DNA of 64,000 nucleotides from positions 110,434 to 174,433 of the forward strand of contig JALFXH010000146.1 of NCBI GenBank assembly GCA_022786965.1, read 5' to 3'. Source of the stretch: Clostridiales bacterium. GTDB taxonomy: Bacteria > Bacillota > Clostridia > Oscillospirales > Oscillospiraceae. The stretch's first letter is position 1. Each line of letters opens with the position of its first letter. The position numbers and the translations under genes were made by a program. The notes under the pieces were generated by a model. It was not told the origin of the DNA. It saw only the letters and a program-made list of their open reading frames with translations, and did not search any database. Below, piece by piece: positions 7,480-15,406 of this stretch.

Positions 7480-7893
7480 TCACAGCACCATCAGCAGCGT
7501 TCCCGCGGTAATCAGAGCCGCGCCGGCAATGGATTTCCAGGTGAATTTCTCGTGGAGAAATACGAAAGCCAGCACCAGCGTGATGACCACGCTGAGCTTG
7601 TCCACCGGCACCACCTTGGACGCTTCGCCGATCTGCAGCGCCCGGTAGTAGCACAGCCAGCTGGCGCCAGTAGCAAGGCCCGACAGAATCAGAAACAGCC
7701 AGCTCCTCCGGCTGATGCCCGAAAGCCCACCCTGGGCGTCCGTGAGGAACACCATACCCCAGGCCATCACCAGCACCACAGCGGTGCGGATGGCGGTGGC
7801 CAGATTGGAATTGACCCCGTCAATGCCCACCTTGGCAAGAATAGAGGTCAGAGCCGCGAACACCGCGGAACCCAGCGCCAGAATAAACCACAT
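7480..7893 (-). CDS. EamA-like small drug/metabolite transporter
   Basis: A 137-residue protein with about five transmembrane helices and one EamA domain. It opens with MWFILALGSAVFAALTSILAK and ends with a helix carrying AGAALITAGTLLMVL. Such half-size EamA proteins probably form dimers; substrate unknown. It lies 21 bases downstream of the PsiE-like gene on the same strand and is probably co-transcribed with it. Confidence 0.82.
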   Translation of the reverse strand: MWFILALGSAVFAALTSILAKVGIDGVNSNLATAIRTAVVLVMAWGMVFLTDAQGGLSGISRRSWLFLILSGLATGASWLCYYRALQIGEASKVVPVDKLSVVITLVLAFVFLHEKFTWKSIAGAALITAGTLLMVL

Positions 7894-7914
7894 AAAGTTG
7901 CATCTTCTTTCTTT

Positions 7915-8382
7915 TTATAGATCTTCCACTTCCACCATTTCCTCGTGCAGCTCGCTGCGGCGGACCAGATAGCGGCGGATGGCAAACAGGCCGGCGATAC
8001 AGGCGATGCAGGCAACATTGCTCCATGGATTGTCATGGCTCAGCACCACATGCCGGGTGATGGCCACGGTGAGCACCTCCAGAATGTTGGTGGGAGTGGT
8101 ATCGATGAGCATTCGTACAAATTCCAGACCCACCACAATGGTCAGGATGTGATGCAGCATGGTCTCCACATCTCCAAAATAGCCGGCGCCGGTCATGACC
8201 ATATGGTACAGTTCCAGGCCCAGGGAGCCCAGCAGGGCGAGGATGGTCATGACGGCGATGAACCGCTCAATGTAGTGCAGCACCCAGCGCAGGGTGTGGT
8301 CTATGACGCTGTCCCGGTGAACCGCCTTGTCGATTTTCTCCTGAATCTTCGGGTTGTCGGAATGGGGGATTTTATTGCTCAT
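7915..8382 (-). CDS. PsiE-like phosphate-starvation-inducible membrane protein
   Basis: A 155-residue protein with four hydrophobic segments. Conserved loop sequence LEFVRMLIDTTPTNILEVL is typical of the PsiE family. AAGGAGG precedes the ATG. The molecular function of the family is unknown. First gene of a likely two-gene operon with the EamA-like transporter. Confidence 0.75.
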   Translation of the reverse strand: MSNKIPHSDNPKIQEKIDKAVHRDSVIDHTLRWVLHYIERFIAVMTILALLGSLGLELYHMVMTGAGYFGDVETMLHHILTIVVGLEFVRMLIDTTPTNILEVLTVAITRHVVLSHDNPWSNVACIACIAGLFAIRRYLVRRSELHEEMVEVEDL

Positions 8383-8465
8383 AGATAAGCCTCCTTATGG
8401 GGGATTTCACTTTGTATTATAGCGAAAAAAGGGTGAAAAAGCAACGGGGTTCGTACCACTTTTTC

Positions 8466-8576
8466 GTAGGGCTTATGTCATGACCCCGCCGATCAACCAC
8501 GATTTTTGCTTCTCTGCGCTGAATGAAACCCATTCAAAACCAGAACGTGGTCGGCGGAGTCATGACTCCGCCCTAC
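8466..8576. repeat. MITE-like palindromic repeat family A, copy 2
   Basis: Starts GTAGGGCTTATGTCATGACC and ends GGCGGAGTCATGACTCCGCCCTAC-like, as in copy 1, with a different short interior. The left arm is degraded. It lies just after the GTPase gene stop. Confidence 0.7.
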
Positions 8577-8583
8577 AAAGCTC

Positions 8584-11121
8584 TCACTTTTGAAAGTGCC
8601 CCTGCATCTCCTTGCGCGCCGCTTCCACTTCCAGCTTCAGCTCCCGGGCTGATACCCGCAGGGCGCCGCTGTGGAAGCTGGACAGCTGCACCAGCGCGTC
8701 GGAGGTGGCTACACGGACGGCGTAGCTGCCGCCGGTTTCGTAGACCAGGGCCTCGATATAGGCGTCTGCCGTCTCCCCCTCCTTGGTATAAACCACCTGA
8801 ATATTGTGAAACTGGCTCTTTTGCCCGGGATTTCCCTTTTGTTTGTAGCCGTCGAATACCACCACCGTCCGGCACTTGGTAAAGCCCGCGTAGCTGCTCA
8901 TGATATCGCACAGCTGCCGCCGGGCGGCGTCCAGATCGGTTCTTGCCTGCTCCGCCAGTTCCTCCCAGGCGAATATTATGTTGTAGCCATCCACGATCAG
9001 GTACTTGTTCTTAGGCGGCCGGATGGTGATTTCCTCGGTAGCCGGGCGGTTTTCCGCCTTGACCCCGTACTGGGGGCGGCGGATGGCACCGAACTCCCGC
9101 TCCATGATGGCTTCCAGCTCCCTGTCCTCGATGTGCAGATTCCGGGTCAGCAGCCGGGGAGCCTGTTCCTCCCTCAGACCGCTTTCCAGGTGCATATAGT
9201 CCTGCACCTGATTCCATTTCACATTGAAGCCCGCCCCGTGGGCGCAGAATACGGAGTCCGGGGTGTTGTCCACATCCGCTTCCGGGTCGTAGCCAGTTTC
9301 CGCGATCACCGCTTCGGCGTTGTGGCAGGGGGCGTAGCCGTGGAGGGCCAGCTGCAAACGGCCCAGCCCTTGTGTGTACGCCGCCAGGGCTTCGGCATAG
9401 TCCTTCACCTCGGCGGCGGGCACCAGCCCCCGGAGAGTGGACAGGCTGCCGCCAGTTTCCGGGGCCTCAAACTCGCCGCCCATGGCCCGGATGTCGGTGA
9501 TGCCCCGACCGATCTGCTCCGTGGGCACCGTGAGAATAAAGTCGTACCAGGGCTCCAGCAGCACGGATCTGGCCTGCATCAGCCCCTGCCGTACCGCCCG
9601 GTAGGTTGCCTGCCGGAAATCCCCGCCCTCGGTGTGCTTGAGATGGGCTTTGCCCACCAGCAGGGTGATTTTCATGTCCGTAATGGGCGCGCCGGTGAGG
9701 ACGCCTTTGTGGGCTTTTTCCGTCAGATGGGTCAAAATCAGCTTCTGATAATTTCCATCCAGCACATCCGTGGGGCACACCGTGTCAAATACCAGCCCGC
9801 TGCCCCTTGGCAGGGGCTCCAGCAGCAGGTGCACCTCGGCATAATGGCGCAGGGGTTCAAAATGGCCCACGCCCTCCACGGTATTTTCAATGGTCTCTTT
9901 GTAGAAAATCCGCCGGTCGTCCAGCGTGATGTCCAGGCTAAAGCGCTGCTTTACCAGAGCCTGAAAGATTTCCAGCTGCACCCGGCCCATGATCTGCACA
10001 TGGATCTGGCCGCTCTCCCACAGAAGCTTCAGCTGGGGTTCTTCCTCCTCCAGCAGCCGCAGCTTGGGCAGCACTACCGCCGGATCGGCGCCCGTGGGAA
10101 GGCCCACCCGGTAGGTCATCACCGGCTCCAGCGTGCTTTTCTTCCCTTCCGGTTCCGCTCCCAGGGACTGGCCCGCAAAGGTCTGGGTCAGACCCGTCAC
10201 CGCGATCAGTTCTCCCGCTTCCGCAATTTCCGGAGCCGTGAATTTGTCGCCGGAATAGGAGCGCAGTTGCAGCACCTTTTCCTCCACCGTTTCACCTTTG
10301 GCATTTTTGTAAGCCAGAGGGGAGCGCACCTTGATCTGTCCGCCGGTGATTTTCATCCAGGTCAGGCGATTTCCCTGTGGATCATGAGAAATTTTATAGG
10401 CCTTTGCCGCAAATTCCTTGGGATACGCCTTGATTGGAGCGTAAACGTCCAGAATTTCCAGAAGCTTCTCCACGCCCTCCAGCTTCAGCGCGGAACCGAA
10501 GCAGCAGGGGAACAACTTCCTTTTTTCAATCAGGCCCCGGAGATTTCCCTCCGTGACCACGCCGGTTTCCAGATAGGTTTCCAGCAGCGCCTCATCGCAC
10601 AGGGCGGCGTTTTCCGAAATTTTCTCAAAATCCTCCCCAAAATCCACACATCCCGGGGAAAGCTCCCGGTGGAGCGCTTTCAAAAGCCTCCCTTTTTCCA
10701 CCGTGGGCAGGTCCATTTTGTTGATAAACAGAAAGGTTGGAACCTGGTAGCGTTCCAACAGACGCCACAAGGTTAGGGTGTGGGCCTGCACTCCGTCGGT
10801 GCCGCTGATGACCAAGACCGCACAGTCCAAAACCGGCATGGTCCTCTCCGCTTCCGGGGCAAAATCCACATGACCCGGAGTATCCACCAACGTAATTCTG
10901 CGGTGGGCGGTTTCCAGCAGGGCCTGCTTGGAAAAAATGGTGATGCCCCTGGCTCGTTCCAGCGCGTGGGTATCCAGAAACGCGTCCTGGTGATCCACCC
11001 GCCCCAGCACCCGCCGGGCTCCCGCCGTATATAGCAGCGCCTCGCTCAGCGTCGTCTTCCCCGCGTCCACATGGGCAAGTAGAGCCGTACAACATGGCGT
11101 CTTATTTACTGGTTCAGGCAT
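8584..11121 (-). CDS. TetM/EF-G-like ribosomal GTPase fused to NYN (YacP/Rae1-like) nuclease domain
   Basis: An 845-residue protein. Residues 1 to ~640 are an elongation-factor G/ribosomal protection-type translational GTPase: P-loop AHVDAGKT (16-23), RGIT (58-61), DTPGH (80-84) and NKMD (134-137), followed by EF-G domains II-V. Residues ~704-845 form a NYN domain of the YacP/Rae1 type with VDGYN (Asp711), FDGY (Asp757), ETADAYIE (Asp786) and TSDA (Asp808). Rae1 cleaves mRNA in the ribosomal A site, so a GTPase that delivers a nuclease to that site is a reasonable inference. Calling it simple tetracycline resistance would go too far. Codons 1-18 and the promoter appear to come from the mobile element inserted next to it (crossover 11068-11076). 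Confidence 0.9.
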   Translation of the reverse strand: MPEPVNKTPCCTALLAHVDAGKTTLSEALLYTAGARRVLGRVDHQDAFLDTHALERARGITIFSKQALLETAHRRITLVDTPGHVDFAPEAERTMPVLDCAVLVISGTDGVQAHTLTLWRLLERYQVPTFLFINKMDLPTVEKGRLLKALHRELSPGCVDFGEDFEKISENAALCDEALLETYLETGVVTEGNLRGLIEKRKLFPCCFGSALKLEGVEKLLEILDVYAPIKAYPKEFAAKAYKISHDPQGNRLTWMKITGGQIKVRSPLAYKNAKGETVEEKVLQLRSYSGDKFTAPEIAEAGELIAVTGLTQTFAGQSLGAEPEGKKSTLEPVMTYRVGLPTGADPAVVLPKLRLLEEEEPQLKLLWESGQIHVQIMGRVQLEIFQALVKQRFSLDITLDDRRIFYKETIENTVEGVGHFEPLRHYAEVHLLLEPLPRGSGLVFDTVCPTDVLDGNYQKLILTHLTEKAHKGVLTGAPITDMKITLLVGKAHLKHTEGGDFRQATYRAVRQGLMQARSVLLEPWYDFILTVPTEQIGRGITDIRAMGGEFEAPETGGSLSTLRGLVPAAEVKDYAEALAAYTQGLGRLQLALHGYAPCHNAEAVIAETGYDPEADVDNTPDSVFCAHGAGFNVKWNQVQDYMHLESGLREEQAPRLLTRNLHIEDRELEAIMEREFGAIRRPQYGVKAENRPATEEITIRPPKNKYLIVDGYNIIFAWEELAEQARTDLDAARRQLCDIMSSYAGFTKCRTVVVFDGYKQKGNPGQKSQFHNIQVVYTKEGETADAYIEALVYETGGSYAVRVATSDALVQLSSFHSGALRVSARELKLEVEAARKEMQGHFQK
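11068..11076 (-). other. attachment-site core, element 1 left junction
   Basis: GCCCATGTG (minus strand), codons 16-18 of the GTPase gene. The same 9 bases occur at 36351-36359 at the end of a displaced copy of the gene start. Sequences match on one side only at each junction, as expected for attL/attR of a serine recombinase. Confidence 0.75.
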
Positions 11122-11128
11122 ATAAAAC

Positions 11129-11183
11129 GCCCCCTTCCATGGATAATTTTCCGTATTATATCATGGAAAGGGGCAATAGTCGA
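11129..11183 (-). promoter_or_regulatory. GTPase gene promoter within a large dyad
   Basis: TCGACT, 17 bp, TATAAT on the minus strand (11155-11183). An inverted repeat, CCCCTTTCCATG with CATGGAAGGGGG, spans 11129-11174 and encloses the -10 box; its downstream arm contains the ribosome site AAGGGGG. The layout is preserved in the displaced copy at 36405-36466. Confidence 0.65.
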
Positions 11184-11239
11184 TAGATTAACGCTGATTT
11201 TTCCGAAAAGTATGGTACTGCTTGCGTATTGACGGCATC

Positions 11240-12757
11240 TTATTTAGGCAGGTTCGGATAGATGTTGACTTCCAGTTTATCATCCGGCGAACGGTACACT
11301 GTAGCCTTTTTCATAACCAGTTTCCACATGCGATTCTTTTCTTCTATCTCCAATAAGGGATAGCTTTCAAGGATATGCTGAGTGGTTGGTATGATCTGCG
11401 CTACCTGCTGCTCCTTTTGGCTTTGCTCACTCTGCTGACGCATTAGATCGGCTTCCGTAAGCTGTAGCTGCTTGATCTCCTTGGACAGTGATGTATTTCG
11501 CTTCGTGAACATATCAATGGTGTACACGCCCTTTTCCAAATACTCGCAGATGCTCTCCTGCTGATGCTGCAGTCCTGCAATCTGTCCCCGAATGGTTTCC
11601 AGCGCGGCTGCGACAGGATCAACATCAGGCTGCTGGTCAGCTTCAATCTGAACCATATACGCATCGAGCCATTCTTCCATAGCCGTCTTAATTTCGCTCT
11701 CGACAACCGCACATTTTATGATTTTGCAATCGCATCCCCTGGTGGTGCAGCGATACCACGGCGTTGGATTCTTGTGCTTATCAGGGATCATGCGCTTCAT
11801 GACCGCACCACACTTTCCGCAGAACAGAATACCGGCGAAGGGATTTTTCAGCTGACGATCTGCATTCACCGGATTATGATTACGCTGCTTTTGCGCCGCT
11901 TTCACCCGCTCCCACTGCTCTTCGGTGATAATCGGCTCATGCAGGCCGTCGTAGAGTTCATATTCATCGTTCTGAATCCGCTTCTTGGATAGCATACCAT
12001 CTTTAATCACTTTCTTCACCGGCTCCCTGCGCCAGCGGATTTTTCCGAGATACACTTCATTGGTCAGAATATTGGCAACAGAGGTCTGGCTCCACTGCCC
12101 TTTCCGGGCGGGGATGTGCATATCATTCAGTTTGTAGGCAATGGCATTGTAGCCCATGCCCTGCTGCCCGTACATATCAAAAATCATCTGTACCACCTTG
12201 GCTTCCTCCGGGACGATCATAAGACTGTTTCCCTTCTCTCCGGGGAGCTTGTATGCCCGGTAGCCATAGGGTGCCATTGACCCCATGAATTTGCCTTCGG
12301 ACGCGGACTGATTTCTGCCCCGCACCAGACGTTTGGTGATGGTTTTCAGCTCATAGCGGCTGAACATGAACTTCATATCCGTAAACTGCTCGTCAGATTC
12401 ATTCTGCAGGTCATAGGTCTTGCCGGGAGTAACGATTTTACAGCCGTTGACCTGCAAAATCTGCATGATATAGCCGGATTCCATGGACGAACCTCTGGAC
12501 AGTCGCTCTATATCCATGCAGACCACTCCTGCATAGGAGCCTGTACTGACCAGTTCCAGCAGCCGCATCATCTGGGGGCGGGCGGCAAGGGATTCACCGG
12601 ATACCACTTCCTCCAGAACCTCCACCACATTGAGCCGCTTGGACTTGCAGAATTTTTCAAGAGTTGTTCTGTGTCGGCTCAGCGTTTCAGCAATGGATAC
12701 TTCCTCAAAATCCGTATCCATTCTCGACTTTCTTAAATACATCAAATATCGTTCCAT
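11240..12757 (-). CDS. large serine recombinase (integrase of element 1)
   Basis: A 505-residue site-specific recombinase. The resolvase catalytic domain (residues ~1-150) has the nucleophile Ser11 in YLRKSRMD and the arginine-rich RLSRGSS motif. A recombinase domain (~165-270) follows, then a zinc ribbon (FCGKCG...YRCTTRGCDC) and a coiled coil (~375-460). It lies at the element end, 118 bp from the GTPase start codon, as expected for an integrase next to its att site. A decayed homologue of its C-terminus lies at 36522-36640. It would catalyse integration and, with a directionality factor not identified here, excision. Confidence 0.93.
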   Translation of the reverse strand: MERYLMYLRKSRMDTDFEEVSIAETLSRHRTTLEKFCKSKRLNVVEVLEEVVSGESLAARPQMMRLLELVSTGSYAGVVCMDIERLSRGSSMESGYIMQILQVNGCKIVTPGKTYDLQNESDEQFTDMKFMFSRYELKTITKRLVRGRNQSASEGKFMGSMAPYGYRAYKLPGEKGNSLMIVPEEAKVVQMIFDMYGQQGMGYNAIAYKLNDMHIPARKGQWSQTSVANILTNEVYLGKIRWRREPVKKVIKDGMLSKKRIQNDEYELYDGLHEPIITEEQWERVKAAQKQRNHNPVNADRQLKNPFAGILFCGKCGAVMKRMIPDKHKNPTPWYRCTTRGCDCKIIKCAVVESEIKTAMEEWLDAYMVQIEADQQPDVDPVAAALETIRGQIAGLQHQQESICEYLEKGVYTIDMFTKRNTSLSKEIKQLQLTEADLMRQQSEQSQKEQQVAQIIPTTQHILESYPLLEIEEKNRMWKLVMKKATVYRSPDDKLEVNIYPNLPK

Positions 12758-12825
12758 ATTTTACACTTCCTTTTCTCGAAACCTGTTTTTTCTTAATTTT
12801 ATTGGGATAAGGTACAAACGGCAAA

Positions 12826-12848
12826 GGTGCGGCCATGTAAGCCGCACC
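12826..12848 (-). terminator. terminator-like hairpin
   Basis: GGTGCGGC / GCCGCACC with a 7-base loop, followed on the minus strand by TTTGCCGTTT. It separates the small gene at 12865 from the recombinase gene. Confidence 0.45.
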
Positions 12849-12864
12849 CCTCCCGATACTTCTA

Positions 12865-13017
12865 TTACGCAGCCGTCTCCGGTTCTTCCGGCTGAGCACC
12901 TGCCCGGAGAATAGCCCCTGTAATCAGGGCAGTAACCTGAGACAAAACTGCCTGTATATCTTCACTACTCATATTGGAGCAGTAGTCATCGTGAATCTGA
13001 ATCTTTGCGTCCATCAT
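12865..13017 (-). CDS. small protein of unknown function
   Basis: A 50-residue protein beginning MMDAKIQIHDDYC and ending in an acidic tail. The ATG overlaps the ParB-like gene stop (TGATG), so it is translationally coupled to it. No family recognised. Short genes at this place are usual in replication/mobilization operons of such elements; a role as accessory or directionality factor is only a guess. Confidence 0.55.
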   Translation of the reverse strand: MMDAKIQIHDDYCSNMSSEDIQAVLSQVTALITGAILRAGAQPEEPETAA

Positions 13018-13868
13018 CACCGCTCCCCTCTGCTCAGCTGCCGCTTACGGCAGTCCGCTTCCAGCAGCTTCAAAATCCGCTCCTGAATCCGGGCGACGCT
13101 GTAGGTTTTGGGGAAGTATTTCCGCAAATCATCCACCCGGAAGCTGATTTTTTCCTGCTGATTGGCCTTGGGTTCCCGGAGAATATCGAAGATTTTGTCC
13201 ATAGTCAGTTCCCCGGACTGGCTCAGCTTCTTCATCTGGATGGCTTGGGACAGAGACGGGGTGCAGTCCTCGCTCTCCATGGTTTCCAGCAAGTCCTGCT
13301 GCTCCTGCCCAGTCAAATAGGACAGCTCCACTGCCGGAGTCAAGGCGATTTTTCCGGCATCCACCATGCTGAGAATTTGGGGAATCAATTCAGTCAGGCG
13401 GATATACCGCTGGACTTGCCGGGCACTTTCACCAACGGATTCCCCAATAGTTTCATCCGTCCGCAACTTCGTGCCAAGTTGGCACGAAGTTCCCTGATGG
13501 CTCAGAGCATCCATTTTCATTTTGTAAGCAAACGCTTTTTCGCTGGGCAGTATCTTCTCCCGATGCAGATTGCTGTCTACCAGCGCAATGGCAGCAGCAT
13601 CCCGGTCAAGGGCATAAATTAAGGCAGGAACCGTTTCGATTCCTGCCTTTTGGCACGCGCGTAATCTCCTGTGCCCGGAGATTACTTCATATTCGTCATT
13701 TTCCAGAGAACGGACAACCAGCGGGGTCAAAACGCCCTGTGTCAGGACACTCCATACCAGCTGATTCATTTCATCATCGTCCTTCACCTGGAAGGGGTGA
13801 TTTTCAAAGGGGCGCAGCTTTTGAATCGGCAGCTGCATAGCCTGTACTTCTTTGGTATTACTCAAGGG
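13017..13868 (-). CDS. ParB/Spo0J-like partition protein
   Basis: About 283 residues. The ParB N-terminal nuclease/CTPase-like domain is clear: PFENHPFQV, then VLTPLVVRSLENDEYEVISG with GHRRLRA, the box II-type motif. A helix-turn-helix segment (GESVGESARQVQRYIRL) follows. I place the start at a TTG (13868) because AAAGGAAA lies just upstream; an ATG at 13838 is the alternative. The frame overlaps the end of the relaxase gene. Likely role: element maintenance or regulation. Confidence 0.85.
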   Translation of the reverse strand, partial: PLSNTKEVQAMQLPIQKLRPFENHPFQVKDDDEMNQLVWSVLTQGVLTPLVVRSLENDEYEVISGHRRLRACQKAGIETVPALIYALDRDAAAIALVDSNLHREKILPSEKAFAYKMKMDALSHQGTSCQLGTKLRTDETIGESVGESARQVQRYIRLTELIPQILSMVDAGKIALTPAVELSYLTGQEQQDLLETMESEDCTPSLSQAIQMKKLSQSGELTMDKIFDILREPKANQQEKISFRVDDLRKYFPKTYSVARIQERILKLLEADCRKRQLSRGER

Positions 13869-14832
13869 CAATGGTTTCCTTTCTTTCAGTTTTGGTATTG
13901 TATTTCTCACGAATTTCGGGCGGGATGGCGACAATCTCATCCTCCAACTCCTTCACAGTCTGCTGGAGAGCCTCAAACTCCTGTAACTTCCTGACAAGCT
14001 CCAACTGTCGCTGGACGCTGGCTTTGCTGCCATCGAGTTCCTGTTCCAGTGCGGCGATTTCCTTTTTCAGTTCCTTCACAGTACTGCTGGCTTTCTTCAT
14101 TCGGGTCATCAGCTTTTCCACGCTGGGGATGTAATCCGTGAGAATTGTCTCAATCTCCACGGATTTCTTTTTGGCGTTCAGAGGGGTGATTTCAGAAAGC
14201 AACAGGGCAATTTTCTCTTTCTGCCGATTCAGGCGAACCGCTTCCTTGAAGAGCCTCGGAGGGATGTGGGTTCTCCCGGTTTCACTGGCAGATTCGCCGC
14301 GCTCGAAATCCGGGTACTTCTTCACCATGTGCTTCCAGAAATCATCCTGCCATTGGGTCAGCTTCTTCCGGTTGCCGATGATGTCCTTTGCACTGAGCCG
14401 CCCATCTGCCGTCAGCGGGACAAAACAAAGGTGCATATGGGGCGTTTTCTCGTCCACATGCACCACGGCGGATATAATCGTTTCGGGAGACTGCTTACTC
14501 TGGATGAATTCAAGGGCATACTCAAAGAACTCTTTGACCTCCCGGGGCTTTTTGTCCTGGAAGAATTCCGGGCTGGCGGTAATCAGCGTCTCCACCACCC
14601 GGACGCTGTCTTTTCGTGCACGGCACCCGGCTTCGGAAATCTGCTTTTCTGCTTCCGCCCGGTAAGAGCGGCAGGGTTTCACTAGATGGAAATTCAGTCT
14701 GCTGCGGCTGGTATCCACATCCGGGTTGCTGGCGTATTTCTCCTTGGTACGCTCGTCATGGGCTTCAATACGCCCAATCTCCGGCCCCTTGTACTTGGCG
14801 AAGCGCAGGATGGCATACTGGGGCTTGCCCAT
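13858..14832 (-). CDS. MobV-family relaxase (Pre/Mob)
   Basis: A 324-residue plasmid recombination/mobilization protein. The N-terminal motif NPDVDTSRSRLNFHLV and the metal-binding motif HVDEKTPHMHL identify the MobV family, which nicks oriT and starts strand transfer with help from a co-resident conjugative element. A long coiled coil occupies residues ~190-310. It starts at an ATG overlapping the stop of the upstream small regulator (TAATG), and a set of inverted repeats that may be oriT lies ~350 bp upstream (15175-15290). Confidence 0.9.
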   Translation of the reverse strand: MGKPQYAILRFAKYKGPEIGRIEAHDERTKEKYASNPDVDTSRSRLNFHLVKPCRSYRAEAEKQISEAGCRARKDSVRVVETLITASPEFFQDKKPREVKEFFEYALEFIQSKQSPETIISAVVHVDEKTPHMHLCFVPLTADGRLSAKDIIGNRKKLTQWQDDFWKHMVKKYPDFERGESASETGRTHIPPRLFKEAVRLNRQKEKIALLLSEITPLNAKKKSVEIETILTDYIPSVEKLMTRMKKASSTVKELKKEIAALEQELDGSKASVQRQLELVRKLQEFEALQQTVKELEDEIVAIPPEIREKYNTKTERKETIALE

Positions 14833-15047
14833 TATCTATCCCTCCGTTTCTGCCAGATGAGGTCATACCCCATCACATCTGCAATCTGTATGGCCTCCCG
14901 GTAGCGCAGGGAGCCGCGGCTCAGTTTGTTGGAGAAGTTGGAAATGCTGTCGCTCCAGCCGTATTCATCGGACAGCAGGTCAACCACCTGCTGCATGGTC
15001 ATGCCGGAACGGACGATGATACTTTTGATTTCATTTTTCACATTCAT
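14832..15047 (-). CDS. small helix-turn-helix-like regulator
   Basis: A 71-residue protein: IVRSGMTMQQVVDLLSDEYG, then SISNFSNKLSRGSLRY and EAIQIADVMGYDLIW. This looks like a lambda-repressor-type helix-turn-helix of the kind found at the start of mobilization operons (possibly DUF6471-like, not certain). Its stop overlaps the relaxase start. It probably controls the mobilization operon. Confidence 0.65.
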   Translation of the reverse strand: MNVKNEIKSIIVRSGMTMQQVVDLLSDEYGWSDSISNFSNKLSRGSLRYREAIQIADVMGYDLIWQKRRDR

Positions 15048-15174
15048 AGTAATACCTCTTTCATTGTAAATTCGGATTTGGAGCCAATAGAAATTGCCCC
15101 AATGATGTCTGCATCGATGATGCCTTGTTTACTTTTTCTGTTTCGGAATGAATTCTTTGAAACGGCATAGAAAA

Positions 15175-15290
15175 ACACGAAACCGTGCATTGGCTTCACC
15201 CTTCTCACCAGCGCGATTGGGTGAAAAACTGCTGTGGTTTCGTGTATCAATTTCCCGTTTCCACAAGCCTTGGGAAATCGGTTCCGATTT
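15175..15290. other. cluster of inverted repeats, candidate oriT
   Basis: ACACGAAACC (15175-15184) pairs perfectly with GGTTTCGTGT (15236-15245) and encloses TTCACCC/GGGTGAA. Next come ATTTCCC/GGGAAAT (15250-15278) and the palindrome AAATCGG-TT-CCGATTT (15275-15290). It lies in the non-coding stretch upstream of the relaxase operon, the usual place for a MobV oriT. No nick site can be assigned. Confidence 0.5.
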
Positions 15291-15348
15291 CAGGTGTTTC
15301 TCGCCGCCTTTTTTTAGTTTTTCTGTTGAATCCAAAATTCTCTATCCC

Positions 15349-15397
15349 CATCCATCCCATCTATCCCGGGGATACTTGGGATGGATAGGGATGGATG
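15349..15397. repeat. imperfect inverted repeat after the helicase gene
   Basis: CATCCATCCCATCTATCCC and the inverted GGGATGGATAGGGATGGATG flank a short centre. It follows the helicase stop and may be a terminator or a replication-related structure. Confidence 0.45.
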
Positions 15398-15406
15398 TTT
15401 TCCACA

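Noticed and set aside
8584-11121. Annotation as a tetracycline resistance gene
   Set aside because: Only the GTPase part resembles TetM. The NYN fusion and the chromosomal setting argue for another role, and resistance cannot be read from the sequence.
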